Shown piece by piece: positions 8,747-17,449 of a DNA stretch of 64,000 nucleotides. A program made the translations under genes and the position numbers. Position 1 is the first letter of the stretch; each line of letters starts with the position of its first letter. A model generated the notes under the pieces. That model was not told the origin of the DNA, made no database searches, and saw only the letters and a program-made list of their open reading frames with translations. This DNA comes from Acinetobacter sp. ASP199 (GTDB lineage Bacteria; Pseudomonadota; Gammaproteobacteria; Pseudomonadales; Moraxellaceae): the NCBI RefSeq assembly GCF_022700675.1, contig NZ_CP062182.1:434001-498000 (forward strand), in the 5' to 3' direction.

Positions 8747-9128
8747 GAGGTGGTGGAGTATCCGTATTTTTATGCATTAAAGACAGTGGCGAAAACAGGC
8801 AGATGGCAATCGCCATAAAGCCAATTCCTTGAGCGCCTGCAACCAGGATCTCGCCATCTTGCATATTCATGAAGATTAATGCCAAGAGCAGGGCAATTGG
8901 AATCCAGGTCAGTACGCGATAGAACAGGCCTGTCGGATTCTTTGCAGCAAAATGAATTTTGCAATAACGGCAGATCAGGAAAATAATTCCAGTACCGGCG
9001 AACATCAGAATCGCATCCAGCGGTAAAGGTTCTATCCAGTACAGCACTGCGGTCAGTGTGGCAATCACGATAAAAATCAGTAATTTTTTAATGACAGAAA
9101 TTTGCGGATTAAACCAGTATTCAAGCAT
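8739..9128 (-). CDS. Small four-helix membrane protein, first of a tandem pair
   Basis: Unknown function, 129 aa. About four hydrophobic segments: LLIFIVIATLTAVLYWI, LDAILMFAGTGIIFLICRY, VLTWIPIALLLALIF and AGAQGIGFMAIAICLFS. It ends in a Pro-rich tail (DTPPPHA). It is the upstream partner of a paralogous gene that overlaps it by 8 bases. No enzymatic motif is visible. The pair faces the putative amidase at 7724-8338. Confidence 0.7.
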   Translation of the reverse strand: MLEYWFNPQISVIKKLLIFIVIATLTAVLYWIEPLPLDAILMFAGTGIIFLICRYCKIHFAAKNPTGLFYRVLTWIPIALLLALIFMNMQDGEILVAGAQGIGFMAIAICLFSPLSLMHKNTDTPPPHA

Positions 9129-9181
9129 GGCAACCGTGAAGATCCAAAAGAGTTGATCTGCACTTTAGCATATTTCAGTTA

Positions 9182-9206
9182 TAAAAAAGCGAGGCAGATG
9201 CCTCGC
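9182..9206 (-). terminator. Terminator of lgt
   Basis: GCGAGGC / GCCTCGC hairpin with TTTTTTAT following on the minus strand. Confidence 0.85.
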
Positions 9207-9223
9207 AATATTTTCAGGATGTC

Positions 9224-10033
9224 TTACACGTTTTTCTGTGGACCCCAGTCATAAATTTTCTTCTGGTAGGCATACCACATCATCCATAGGCCAATCAGAA
9301 TCATTGGCAGGCTCAGGAATTGACCCTTACTCATCCAGCCAATAAACAGCTGGCCATTGTCCGGTTCACGGAAGAATTCGACGATGAAACGTGCCAGACC
9401 ATAACCTATCAGGAATAGCGCAGAAACTGCCATACGTGGGCGAGGTTTAGAGCTGAACCACCACAGTACAATAAACAGGATTAGACCTTCACAAAGTGCC
9501 TGATACAGTTGTGATGGATGACGAACCAGTTGCAGTGGATCAGTCGGGAAGATCATACCCCAAGCAAAATTTGGGTCAGTCACCTGACGGCCATACAGTT
9601 CCCCGCCGATGAAATTACCGATACGACCAAACATCAGTCCGGTCGGCACACATGGTGCGATAAAGTCCAACGTCTGGAACCAGGTCATCTGGTATTTTTT
9701 ACACCAGAGAAGCATCGCCAGAATCACACCCAGGAAACCACCGTGGAAGCTCATACCACCCGTCCAGATCTGGAACAGCCACAATGGATCTGCCAGAAAC
9801 TGGGAAAAGCCGTAAAAAAATACATAGCCAACTCGACCACCGATAATGACCCCAAGTGCCCCGAAGAAGATTAAATCCGAGACCATATCTGATGTCCAGC
9901 CGCGTTTTTTAGCGCGATAAGTCGCCAGCCCCCAGGCAAATAAAAATGCCATCAGGTACATCAGGCCATACCAGTGGACCTGCAATGGCCCGAGCGAAAT
10001 CGCTACGGGATCAATATTGGGATAGGTAAGCAT
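9224..10033 (-). CDS. lgt: Phosphatidylglycerol-prolipoprotein diacylglyceryl transferase Lgt
   Basis: Inner membrane enzyme that attaches diacylglycerol to the lipobox cysteine of prolipoproteins, the first step of lipoprotein maturation. It is a multi-pass protein of 269 aa. Family motifs: [37 protein letters not shown] (essential His) and the Lgt signature [30 protein letters not shown] and [15 protein letters not shown] blocks follow. The start has AAGGAAG just upstream. This window encodes several substrates (lipoproteins at 3.6, 33.3, 60.8 and 61.7 kb). Confidence 0.96.
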   Translation of the reverse strand: MLTYPNIDPVAISLGPLQVHWYGLMYLMAFLFAWGLATYRAKKRGWTSDMVSDLIFFGALGVIIGGRVGYVFFYGFSQFLADPLWLFQIWTGGMSFHGGFLGVILAMLLWCKKYQMTWFQTLDFIAPCVPTGLMFGRIGNFIGGELYGRQVTDPNFAWGMIFPTDPLQLVRHPSQLYQALCEGLILFIVLWWFSSKPRPRMAVSALFLIGYGLARFIVEFFREPDNGQLFIGWMSKGQFLSLPMILIGLWMMWYAYQKKIYDWGPQKNV

Positions 10034-10127
10034 GCATCTTCCTTTGTCTTTCTGTTTTGTCCTGATTTTAGCCTAAACTTGGGAAAAATGTTGTACATTC
10101 AATGTGTAAAGATCTAGAGCATCAATT

Positions 10128-10910
10128 ATGTGTATCGTTGCCTTGGCCTGGCGTGTACTGGATAACACGCCACTTTGTCTGATTTCAAACCGGGATGAGT
10201 TCTATCAGCGTCCGACAGCTGCCTTGCATGCCTGGGAAGGTAGCCCGATTATTGCAGGTCAGGATTTGCAGTCTGGTGGTACCTGGATGGGCGTAACTGC
10301 TTCAGGACGTTGGGCGGTGATTACTAATTTTAGAGATGGGCAGGATCAAAAGTCTTATCCAACTTCACGCGGTCATATTCTTCAGGATTTTCTGGAATCT
10401 AAATTAACACCCATTCGTTTCGCCCAGGAATTGGAAAAAAAGCAATGTGACTACGCAGGCTTTAACCTGTTTGTCGGTGATCGAGAGCAGGCGGTCTATA
10501 TGAGCAACCGCGGTGAGGCACCACAAGTGCTGGCGCATGGTGTTTATGTGGTCTCCAATGGCTTGCTGACTGAACATTGGGAAAAGACCCGTCACTTACG
10601 CAAGCGTTTTACCCAGGAATTTCTGCCAATGATGCAGTATCCCGATATACTTGAGTCGGATCTTTATTATGCCGTCTGGGATATTCTGGAAGATGAGCGC
10701 AAGATCATTCCCGAGTTATTGCCGAAGACCGGGATTTCACATGAAATGGAACAATTATTATCTTCAACCTTTATTCAAAGTCCAATTTATGGCACGCGCT
10801 GTTCCAATTTCCTGAGAATGAAAGCCGATGAATGGCAGTGGTTAGAAAAATCCCAGCAGGGTGCAACAGCAGGGCTGATCGTTAATCAAGTTATTCCGAT
10901 TGCTCTCTAA
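10128..10910 (+). CDS. NRDE family protein (TANGO2-like)
   Basis: Member of the NRDE (Ser/Thr-rich, T10 in DGCR / TANGO2) family. It starts MCIVALAWRV, with Cys2 in the position of an N-terminal nucleophile. It then carries the name-giving NRDEFYQRPTAALHAW and GGTWMGVTASGRWAVITNFR. Later blocks (GFNLFVGD, YVVSNGLL, GTRCSNFL) fit the family. Length 260 aa is normal. The biochemical role is unsettled; the eukaryotic homologue has been linked to heme or acyl-CoA handling. It is monocistronic and divergent from lgt. Confidence 0.9.
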   Translation: MCIVALAWRVLDNTPLCLISNRDEFYQRPTAALHAWEGSPIIAGQDLQSGGTWMGVTASGRWAVITNFRDGQDQKSYPTSRGHILQDFLESKLTPIRFAQELEKKQCDYAGFNLFVGDREQAVYMSNRGEAPQVLAHGVYVVSNGLLTEHWEKTRHLRKRFTQEFLPMMQYPDILESDLYYAVWDILEDERKIIPELLPKTGISHEMEQLLSSTFIQSPIYGTRCSNFLRMKADEWQWLEKSQQGATAGLIVNQVIPIAL

Positions 10911-11021
10911 ATAACTATTGATGATGATATTTATAAAAAGATCAGTTTAAACAGCAAACTCTCAGCATGTAGAGGTATGCTAGGATGAAGCCTATTTACC
11001 ACTCCTGACACTATCTTCTTT

Positions 11022-11903
11022 ATGGCATTGCTCCTACCACTTATTTCATTTCTGATTGGATTCTGGGGCGTCCATTATTTAAAGCCGGTTCGCCCATTCA
11101 TGGCCGCTTTACTGGCCCGTCTGCTGATTCCATTGATTGTGATTTACAACATGGTGTTCTATAAGCAGGGCAGCCTGTGGCTGATTGGTTTTAGCATTTT
11201 TAGTTCGCTGTTTCTGTTTGGCTTGTTCTATCTTTTCTCCAAAGATAAATTACGTGCACTGTGTTTTAGCTATCTCAATGGTGTCTGGCTCGGCTTTCCC
11301 TTTGCCTTGGCGCTATTCGGTCCTGAAGCGTTAAATACCATTGTTGCCTTATATATAGGTGGCTCATTATTTGGTAATGTCAGCGCCGTAGTAGCGGTCA
11401 GTCCTGATCGGCAAGATCCCAAATTTATTATTAAAAATATGTTGAAGTCACCACCGGTGATTGCACTGACGGTTGCAGCAGTTTTATCATTTTGGGATTT
11501 TAGTACGTATGAATTGCATCCGCTGATTCAATGGGGGTACGCAGCCAACAAGTTTCTGGTGACTTTTGCTGGCATGTGTATTCTGGGTATGTGGTTGAGT
11601 AAAGTCCGGATTCAGCTCAGTGATTTGAAACGTAGTTTAATATTGATTAGTGGCCGCTTTGTTCTGTCTTTGGGGCTGGCAGCCGGGGCTTATTTTTTAT
11701 TGCCGATTCCGCATCAAATGCTGACTTATGCTGTCTTGATGATGTATTTCCTGCTTCCACCTGCCGCCAATATTGTGGCACTGGAAACCCATTATCAGGG
11801 CACAGGTTATTCGGCCAAATATATTGCTTCAGGAACGATTGCCAGTGCGATTTTGATTGGTATTTATGGAGTGGTGGTGCATGCGGTGATACCGGGCTTA
11901 TAA
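11022..11903 (+). CDS. AEC family permease (auxin efflux carrier-like)
   Basis: Integral membrane protein of 293 aa with about ten hydrophobic segments spread over its whole length. The pattern fits the AEC family of bacterial permeases for small carboxylates: LPLISFLIGFWGVHYLKP, LLARLLIPLIVIYNMVFY, YLNGVWLGFPFALALFG, and in the second half LKRSLILISGRFVLSLG and YFLLPPAANIVALETHYQG. The substrate cannot be read from the sequence. No accessory gene is attached, and a REP-like repeat follows directly. Confidence 0.8.
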   Translation: MALLLPLISFLIGFWGVHYLKPVRPFMAALLARLLIPLIVIYNMVFYKQGSLWLIGFSIFSSLFLFGLFYLFSKDKLRALCFSYLNGVWLGFPFALALFGPEALNTIVALYIGGSLFGNVSAVVAVSPDRQDPKFIIKNMLKSPPVIALTVAAVLSFWDFSTYELHPLIQWGYAANKFLVTFAGMCILGMWLSKVRIQLSDLKRSLILISGRFVLSLGLAAGAYFLLPIPHQMLTYAVLMMYFLLPPAANIVALETHYQGTGYSAKYIASGTIASAILIGIYGVVVHAVIPGL

Positions 11904-11913
11904 ATAATGAAAG

Positions 11914-12080
11914 CTCTTTCTCCCGTAGGGGAAGAGTTAGAGAGGCTTAAAAGCTTTACTTACGAAGAGTAGTTGCCCATTCTTTAGAAGAGAGTGTTCC
12001 CTCTCCTTGTAGGAGAGGGTTAGGGAGAGGTCTATTTAAAAAATCCCTCACCCCAGCCCTCTCCCAAAGGGGGAGGGGGA
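11914..12080. repeat. REP-like palindromic repeat cluster
   Basis: Three related units. A degenerate copy lies at 11914-11945 and a better direct copy at 11999-12030 (core AGGAGAGGGTTAGGGAGAGG). An inverted copy lies at 12045-12080 (CCCTCACCCCAGCCCTCTCC). The last two can fold into a long hairpin. It is G/C-rich against an AT-rich background and lies between convergent genes, typical of REP/BIME-like elements. It may also end transcription of the AEC gene and rdgB. Confidence 0.75.
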
Positions 12081-12094
12081 ATTAGAGGTAGAAC

Positions 12095-12721
12095 TTACTT
12101 CTCCAAACTTTCTTTAAACAATTTCATCGCCTGACCGCGGTGACTGATTTTATTTTTTTCTTCTTTGCTCATTTCAGCACTCGCAATCCCCAGTTCTGGC
12201 AGCCAGAACAGCGGATCATAACCAAAGCCATTTTCACCACGAGCTGTTTCTAGGATCTCACCTTTCCAGATGCCCTGGAAGATTTGTGGTAATGGATCTT
12301 CAGCATGCTGCACTAAAGCCAGTACACAGACAAACATGCCTTCAATCGCTTCACCATCTTTACGTAGTGGTTTCAGGTCAGCCAGTAATTTTTCATTGTT
12401 CGCCGCATCATCACCATGTTCACCCGCATAACGTGCAGAGTAGATCCCAGGCGCGCCGCCCAGAACTGGTACACAAATCCCTGAGTCATCGGCAATCGCA
12501 GGTTTGCCAGAAATTTTAGCGGCATGACGTGCCTTGATAATCGCGTTTTCAACGAAGCTCAAACCATCTTCAATCGCATCTTCAATATTCAGTTTGCCCT
12601 GAGGAATGACTTCAACTGGAAGTTTGAGTTCTGCAAACATCTTTTCAAATTCTGCAATCTTGCCCTTGTTATTACTTGCCAGTACCAGTGTGCCTTGGGA
12701 TAACCAGTCAGTTGAAGCCAT
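12095..12721 (-). CDS. rdgB: XTP/dITP diphosphatase RdgB (Ham1 family)
   Basis: Pyrophosphatase that clears non-canonical purine nucleotides (ITP, dITP, XTP) from the nucleotide pool. Signature SNNKGKIAEFEKMF lies near the N-terminus for nucleotide and metal binding. The catalytic DDSGICVPVLGGAPGIYSARYAG follows, and the C-terminal blocks GENGFGYDPLF and KNKISHRGQAM are also present. The frame opens at 12736 (MMRFNM...); ATG 12721 (MASTDWLSQ) is chosen because it gives the usual ~208 aa, but the upstream start is not excluded. Confidence 0.94.
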   Translation of the reverse strand: MASTDWLSQGTLVLASNNKGKIAEFEKMFAELKLPVEVIPQGKLNIEDAIEDGLSFVENAIIKARHAAKISGKPAIADDSGICVPVLGGAPGIYSARYAGEHGDDAANNEKLLADLKPLRKDGEAIEGMFVCVLALVQHAEDPLPQIFQGIWKGEILETARGENGFGYDPLFWLPELGIASAEMSKEEKNKISHRGQAMKLFKESLEK

Positions 12722-12796
12722 GTTGAATCTCATCATTGAACTTTAAGGATGGGCTATTTTAACCCTGCTTGCTAATTTACGTGAAATAAACTGGCA

Positions 12797-12825
12797 ATAA
12801 AAAAGCACCCGAAGGTGCTTTTTTA
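12797..12825 (-). terminator. Terminator of the metX-metW-Sel1 operon
   Basis: AAAGCACC / GGTGCTTT stem with a four-base loop and T-run on the minus strand, 11 bases after the Sel1 stop. Confidence 0.88.
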
Positions 12826-12835
12826 CAGATTAAGC

Positions 12836-13426
12836 TTATTGTGCCTGAATCCATTTATCAGCACGGTCACGTGCCTGACGAATTTGCTCTTGGGTCAGGT
12901 TGGCTGCCAAAGCGGTTTTCTTGCCTTCAGATAAGGTAATCACTTTATTGTCCAGCATGCCATCACGGGTAGACAGTTCATACCACTGGTAAGCACCCAT
13001 ATAGTTTTTCTTCTTCTCTTCCATCATGGCGAGGTTGAAGCTAGCACGGTTATCGCCACGACTTGCCGCTTTTTCAAAATACTGGCGAGCCAGTACTTCA
13101 TCTTTCTTGGTCCCAATACCATCTGCCAGCATACGGCCCACATTCAATTGGGCAACTGCCAGACCTTGATCGGCTGCTGCTTTATACCAGGCAAAAGCCT
13201 GACGTTCATCTTTCTGAATGTCTTTGCCATATTGGTATTTGGTGGCTAAATAAAATTGTGCGCCTGGCTGTCCTGCCTTCGCGGCCTTAATCAGGCTGTT
13301 GATATCCATCACAGAATATTGTGCGGCTTGACTTGCGACCGAAGGTGTTGGAGCAACATAGTCTGCATGGGCCTGAAAGCTAAAAAGTCCAGCCAGTAGC
13401 GTCGTACTTAGTAATAATTTTTTCAT
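12836..13426 (-). CDS. Sel1/TPR repeat periplasmic protein
   Basis: Exported 196-aa protein. A signal peptide MKKLLLSTTLLAGLFSFQAHA ends at about residue 21. Three to four Sel1-like repeats follow (GAQFYLATKYQYGKDIQKD, AFAWYKAAADQGLAVAQLNVG, ARQYFEKAASRGDNRASFNLA, AYQWYELSTRDG). Sel1 proteins act as scaffolds or adaptors in the envelope; no partner is visible. Its ATG overlaps the metW stop by four bases (ATGA), so it is coupled to the methionine genes although it has no evident role in them. Confidence 0.85.
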   Translation of the reverse strand: MKKLLLSTTLLAGLFSFQAHADYVAPTPSVASQAAQYSVMDINSLIKAAKAGQPGAQFYLATKYQYGKDIQKDERQAFAWYKAAADQGLAVAQLNVGRMLADGIGTKKDEVLARQYFEKAASRGDNRASFNLAMMEEKKKNYMGAYQWYELSTRDGMLDNKVITLSEGKKTALAANLTQEQIRQARDRADKWIQAQ

Positions 13427-14016
13427 AGAGCGCTCACTCGATAAATTGCGACTTCACCAAACAGATTAGGGAGGTGCTTGCTGAGCATGCTACCTTGTTG
13501 ATTCCCATTTACAGCGAGTCGATTAATAATTTTGATGTTATTTTCCGCACAAAGTGCTTCAAAGTCACGGAAGGTACATAAGTGGATGTTCGGCGTGTTG
13601 TACCACATATACGGTAAAGCTTCCGAAACAGGCATTTTCCCTTTTAAGGCAAGGAAAGAACGCGTCTTCCAATGCGCAAAGTTCGGGAAAGTAATAATGG
13701 CCTGTTTACCCACTCGTACCATATCACGTAATAAAACGTCCGGTGCATCTACAGCTTGCAAAGCCTGTGCCATGACAACATAGTCAAAAGACTGGTCCGC
13801 AAAACGACTTAATCCCAGATTTAAGTCCTGCTGGATGATATTTAACCCACGACTGACTGCAATTGCAATCTTTTCTTGATCAATTTCTAATCCATATGCA
13901 CGAATATTGTGCTTTTTGCTCATATGCGCCAGTAATTCACCATCACCACAGCCTAGGTCAAGCACGCGTGAACCCGGTTTAATCCAACGTTCTGCCAGTT
14001 GTTGATCAATACGCAT
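13423..14016 (-). CDS. metW: Methionine biosynthesis protein MetW
   Basis: Class I SAM-methyltransferase-like protein of 197 aa that supports MetX in many proteobacteria. Motif I VLDLGCGDGELLAHM lies near residue 19. It continues with AYGLEIDQEKI, DYVVMAQALQAV and MVRVGKQAIITFPNFAHWKTR, all typical of MetW. An excellent ribosome site (AAGGAGG) precedes the ATG, inside the end of metX, and the two genes share one base (TAATG). Confidence 0.94.
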   Translation of the reverse strand: MRIDQQLAERWIKPGSRVLDLGCGDGELLAHMSKKHNIRAYGLEIDQEKIAIAVSRGLNIIQQDLNLGLSRFADQSFDYVVMAQALQAVDAPDVLLRDMVRVGKQAIITFPNFAHWKTRSFLALKGKMPVSEALPYMWYNTPNIHLCTFRDFEALCAENNIKIINRLAVNGNQQGSMLSKHLPNLFGEVAIYRVSAL

Positions 14017-15176
14017 TACACAGCCTCCTTCGGGGTTGATTTTAATAGTTCTTCACCGCCGAGGAATGCTCGCATAGATTTGACATACAGCGGAATTGGG
14101 AACAGGAAGGAGTCATGGCCTTGTTCAGCATCAATATCTAAATAGCTGACTGGCTTATGATTGGTAATTAAGGCATCGACAATTTCAACCGAACGAGACG
14201 GTGAGAAACGCCAGTCTGTGGTAAATGACACCACCAGGAATTTACACTTGGTGTTGGCCATGGCTTTTACCAGTGACTGCTCATACTCACGAGATGGATC
14301 AAAATAATCCAGCGCCTTGGTCATAATCAGGTAAGTATTGGCATCAAAGTTACGGCTGAACTGTTCGCCTTGATAGCGCAAATAGCTTTCGACCTGGAAT
14401 TCAACGTCGAAACCATACATAAATTTACCGGATTTTAAATCACGACCAAATTTCTGCTTCATGGCTTCTTCAGACAGATAGGTAATATGACCGACCATAC
14501 GTGCCAGAATCAGACCACGCTTTGGATAGCTATCATGTTCCAGATAACGGCCATTATGGAAATCTGGATCTGACAGAATTGACTGACGTGCCACTTCGTT
14601 AAAGGCAATATTCTGTGCAGATAATTTAGGCGCGCTGGCAATAATCACACATTTTTGCAGACGATCTGGATAATCTACCGACCACTGCAATGCCTGCATA
14701 CCGCCTAATGAACCACCGATGATGGAATACCACACATCAATGCCGAGACGGTCAGACAGCATGGCTTGGGTTTTCACCCAGTCACGTACAGTCACTAGAG
14801 GAAAATCGGGACCATAAGGGCGGTTGTCATTTTCAGGGTTCGGAGAAGTTGGACCTGTTGACCCACTACAGCCACCAATATTATTCAGGGCGACCACAAA
14901 GAATTTATTGGTATCAATCGCCTTGTTTGGGCCAATACAGGCATCCCACCAACCTGGTTTTTTATCATCTTCATGATGATAGCCTGCGGCATGGTGATGA
15001 CCAGAAAGGGCATGGCAGATCAAAATGGCATTGGACTTATCGGCATTCAGTTCGCCATAAGTTTCAACCATCAGTTCAAAACGGGGGAGGATGCGTCCGC
15101 ATTCAAGCTCTAGCGGCTCTTCAAATTGGAACTTTTGTGGGGTAACAAGGCCCACTGAGTCTGCTGGAAAAGACAC
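14016..15176 (-). CDS. metX: Homoserine O-acyltransferase MetX
   Basis: Acylates homoserine (acetyl or succinyl donor), the first committed step of methionine synthesis. Alpha/beta hydrolase fold of 386 aa. Features are [12 protein letters not shown], the nucleophile Ser in [15 protein letters not shown], the acid in [11 protein letters not shown] and the His in [10 protein letters not shown]. The start codon is GTG (15176). MetX enzymes can use acetyl-CoA or succinyl-CoA; the donor cannot be settled by eye. It forms an overlapping operon with metW. Confidence 0.94.
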   Translation of the reverse strand: MSFPADSVGLVTPQKFQFEEPLELECGRILPRFELMVETYGELNADKSNAILICHALSGHHHAAGYHHEDDKKPGWWDACIGPNKAIDTNKFFVVALNNIGGCSGSTGPTSPNPENDNRPYGPDFPLVTVRDWVKTQAMLSDRLGIDVWYSIIGGSLGGMQALQWSVDYPDRLQKCVIIASAPKLSAQNIAFNEVARQSILSDPDFHNGRYLEHDSYPKRGLILARMVGHITYLSEEAMKQKFGRDLKSGKFMYGFDVEFQVESYLRYQGEQFSRNFDANTYLIMTKALDYFDPSREYEQSLVKAMANTKCKFLVVSFTTDWRFSPSRSVEIVDALITNHKPVSYLDIDAEQGHDSFLFPIPLYVKSMRAFLGGEELLKSTPKEAV

Positions 15177-15211
15177 GGGAGTAATTCGCCTTAAATCTTT
15201 AGTATGAATAA

Positions 15212-15239
15212 TAAAAGGATACCATTTGCAGGTATCCTT
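15212..15239 (-). terminator. Terminator of leuA
   Basis: AAGGATACC / GGTATCCTT hairpin with TTTTATTATT following on the minus strand. Confidence 0.85.
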
Positions 15240-15287
15240 CTAAAGTCTTTTTAATGCTATGGATTATTGCTAATTCTAATACCGTGT

Positions 15288-16985
15288 TTAGACAGCAGCA
15301 GCAATCACTTGTTCAGTGCTTAACACACCTTGATCAATCAGACGGTTGGTACATGCGATGATCGCTTCAATTGAAGAGGTCACGATGTTGTCATGTACAC
15401 CTGCACCAAAGGCAGATTTACCGGTACCTTTCACTTGAAGTTCAACCAATGCCAAGGCTTTGGCATGTGCACCAGAACTGATGCTGCGTTCTTCATAGTT
15501 CAATACGTCGATTGGCAATTGCAATGCATCCAAGATCGCAGAGATCGGACCGTTACCTTCACCGCGTAAGTGCTGAGTTTCACCATTTACTTCAATATCA
15601 AGCTCTACAACTTGGTTGCCATTTTCATCAGACAATTTGTAGTTCTTGGTCACATAGTGCGAGTCTTTGACTGACACATAAGTATCTTTGAACAAACTCC
15701 AAATCGCTTGTGCTGAAATCTCAGTACCGTCTTCATCGGTTTTTTGCTGCACGATTTGTGAGAATTCGATCTGTAAACGACGTGGCAAAGTCACGTTGTA
15801 GTTCGATTCTAACAAGTAGGCAATACCACCTTTACCAGACTGTGAGTTGACACGAATTACAGCATCATAGTCGCGACCCAAATCTTTTGGATCGATTGGC
15901 AAGTACGGCATATCCCAAATTTCTTCGTTCTTTTGGAACTCGAAACCTTTTTTGATTGCATCCTGGTGAGAACCAGAGAATGCAGTAAATACCAAATCAC
16001 CTGCATATGGATGACGTGGATGCACTGGCAAACCTGTACATTCTTCAACAGTCGCAATAATTTCGTTGATATTCGAGAAGTCTAATTCTGGTGCCACACC
16101 CTGGGTATACATGTTCAAGGCAATTGCAGCAACGTCCACGTTACCGGTACGTTCACCATTACCGAATACACAACCTTCGACACGGTCAGCACCCGCCATA
16201 ATCGCCAATTCAGACGCTGCGATACCGCAACCACGGTCATTATGACAGTGAACTGAAATGATTACGCCGTCACGACGTTCGATGTTGCGGTGCATCCATT
16301 CCACTTGGTCTGCATAGACGTTTGGAGAAGATACTTCTACCGTTGCAGGCAAGTTTAAGATGACTTTGTTTTCTGGAGATGCTTCCCAGATTTCAGTCAC
16401 TGCATCACAGACATCTTTTGCCACTTCTAATTCAGTTGCAGTGAAACATTCAGGGCTGTACTGGAATACAAATTCAGTTTCAGGCTGTTTCGCTGCGTAT
16501 TCTTTTACTTTTTGCGCTGCATTGATCGCTAACTGTTTCGCACCTTCAACATCCACATTCAACACTTTTTGACGGAATGTTGGTGAGTTCGAGTTGTAGA
16601 TATGCACGATGGCGCGTTTTGCACCTTGTAAAGATTCAAAGGTACGTGCGATCAAATGGTCACGTGCCTGAACCAAAACTTCAATGTAAACGTCATCCGG
16701 AATATGACCTTCTTCGATCAATTTGCGGGTGAAGTCGAAATCAATTTGAGATGCAGACGGAAAGCCGATTTCAATATGTTTGAAACCGATTTTTACCAAC
16801 ATCTGGAACATTTTGAACTTCTGCTCGATGTTCATTGGCTCGAAGATCGCCTGGTTACCATCACGCAGGTCAGTACTCATCCAGATAGGCGCTTTAGTGA
16901 TTTCATTGTTCGGCCATTGACGGTCTGGTAAGTCTACACGTTGATACATGCGACGGTATTTTTTACTTGGATCAGCCAACATCAT
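15288..16985 (-). CDS. leuA: 2-Isopropylmalate synthase LeuA
   Basis: Condenses acetyl-CoA with 2-ketoisovalerate, the first committed step of leucine synthesis. The TIM-barrel catalytic domain shows WMSTDLRDGNQAIFEPM (metal-binding Asp/Arg) and VISVHCHNDRGCGIAASELA (metal His pair). The C-terminal ~130 residues form the regulatory domain where leucine normally binds. About 565 aa is the long class of LeuA. ATG 16985 is chosen over 17012 because AAGGAG lies seven bases before it. It is monocistronic with its own terminator. Confidence 0.95.
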   Translation of the reverse strand: MMLADPSKKYRRMYQRVDLPDRQWPNNEITKAPIWMSTDLRDGNQAIFEPMNIEQKFKMFQMLVKIGFKHIEIGFPSASQIDFDFTRKLIEEGHIPDDVYIEVLVQARDHLIARTFESLQGAKRAIVHIYNSNSPTFRQKVLNVDVEGAKQLAINAAQKVKEYAAKQPETEFVFQYSPECFTATELEVAKDVCDAVTEIWEASPENKVILNLPATVEVSSPNVYADQVEWMHRNIERRDGVIISVHCHNDRGCGIAASELAIMAGADRVEGCVFGNGERTGNVDVAAIALNMYTQGVAPELDFSNINEIIATVEECTGLPVHPRHPYAGDLVFTAFSGSHQDAIKKGFEFQKNEEIWDMPYLPIDPKDLGRDYDAVIRVNSQSGKGGIAYLLESNYNVTLPRRLQIEFSQIVQQKTDEDGTEISAQAIWSLFKDTYVSVKDSHYVTKNYKLSDENGNQVVELDIEVNGETQHLRGEGNGPISAILDALQLPIDVLNYEERSISSGAHAKALALVELQVKGTGKSAFGAGVHDNIVTSSIEAIIACTNRLIDQGVLSTEQVIAAAV

Positions 16986-17012
16986 GAGAGAGCTCCTTAG
17001 GTAGCCCGGCAT

Positions 17013-17390
17013 ACTTGCTTGGTGTAACAGTTGCTCGGTCTACAGCATAGATTTTGTCTATATATTCGTTTACATGCAGGTGAGGATAAATTAGATCAAT
17101 CCTGTATTTTTTAAGTTTTGATCATCAGGATCAACCAGACACCTGCATGGTGAACCTATAATTAAATTTTAGTCCAGAAAACATGAAAAGTTTTTGCTTT
17201 TTCTATGGATTTTAGTCGTATCTTAAAAAAGATTTTCTTATAAATTTATTAATTGGAAAAATATTTCTCTGATCTATTTTAATCTTGTTGGATTTTCCTG
17301 TAATTAAGCGATAAGGTTAAAATATTTCTTTATATGATAGCTTTGTTAGAAGTTCTTAAGCAATGCGTACATGAAATCTTTCATATCAAA
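17013..17390. other. Intergenic region upstream of leuA
   Basis: About 380 bases between leuA (start of transcript) and the 3' end of the siderophore receptor gene. It becomes very AT-rich after 17160. No leader peptide rich in Leu codons and no T-box-like structure was recognised. It should hold the leuA promoter, not pinned down. Confidence 0.5.
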
Positions 17391-17397
17391 AAATAAA

Positions 17398-17426
17398 GGC
17401 TAGCCTGATAGATCCAGACTAGCCTG
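17398..17426 (-). terminator. Terminator of receptor gene 17450-19768
   Basis: AGGCTAG / CTAGCCT stem-loop followed by CTTTATTTTTT on the minus strand. Confidence 0.8.
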
Positions 17427-17449
17427 TAATAGCATGAAGATTGCTCAGA

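Noticed and set aside
16986..17160. Leucine leader-peptide attenuator before leuA
   Set aside because: No short ORF with a run of Leu codons and no terminator-like hairpin was found there.
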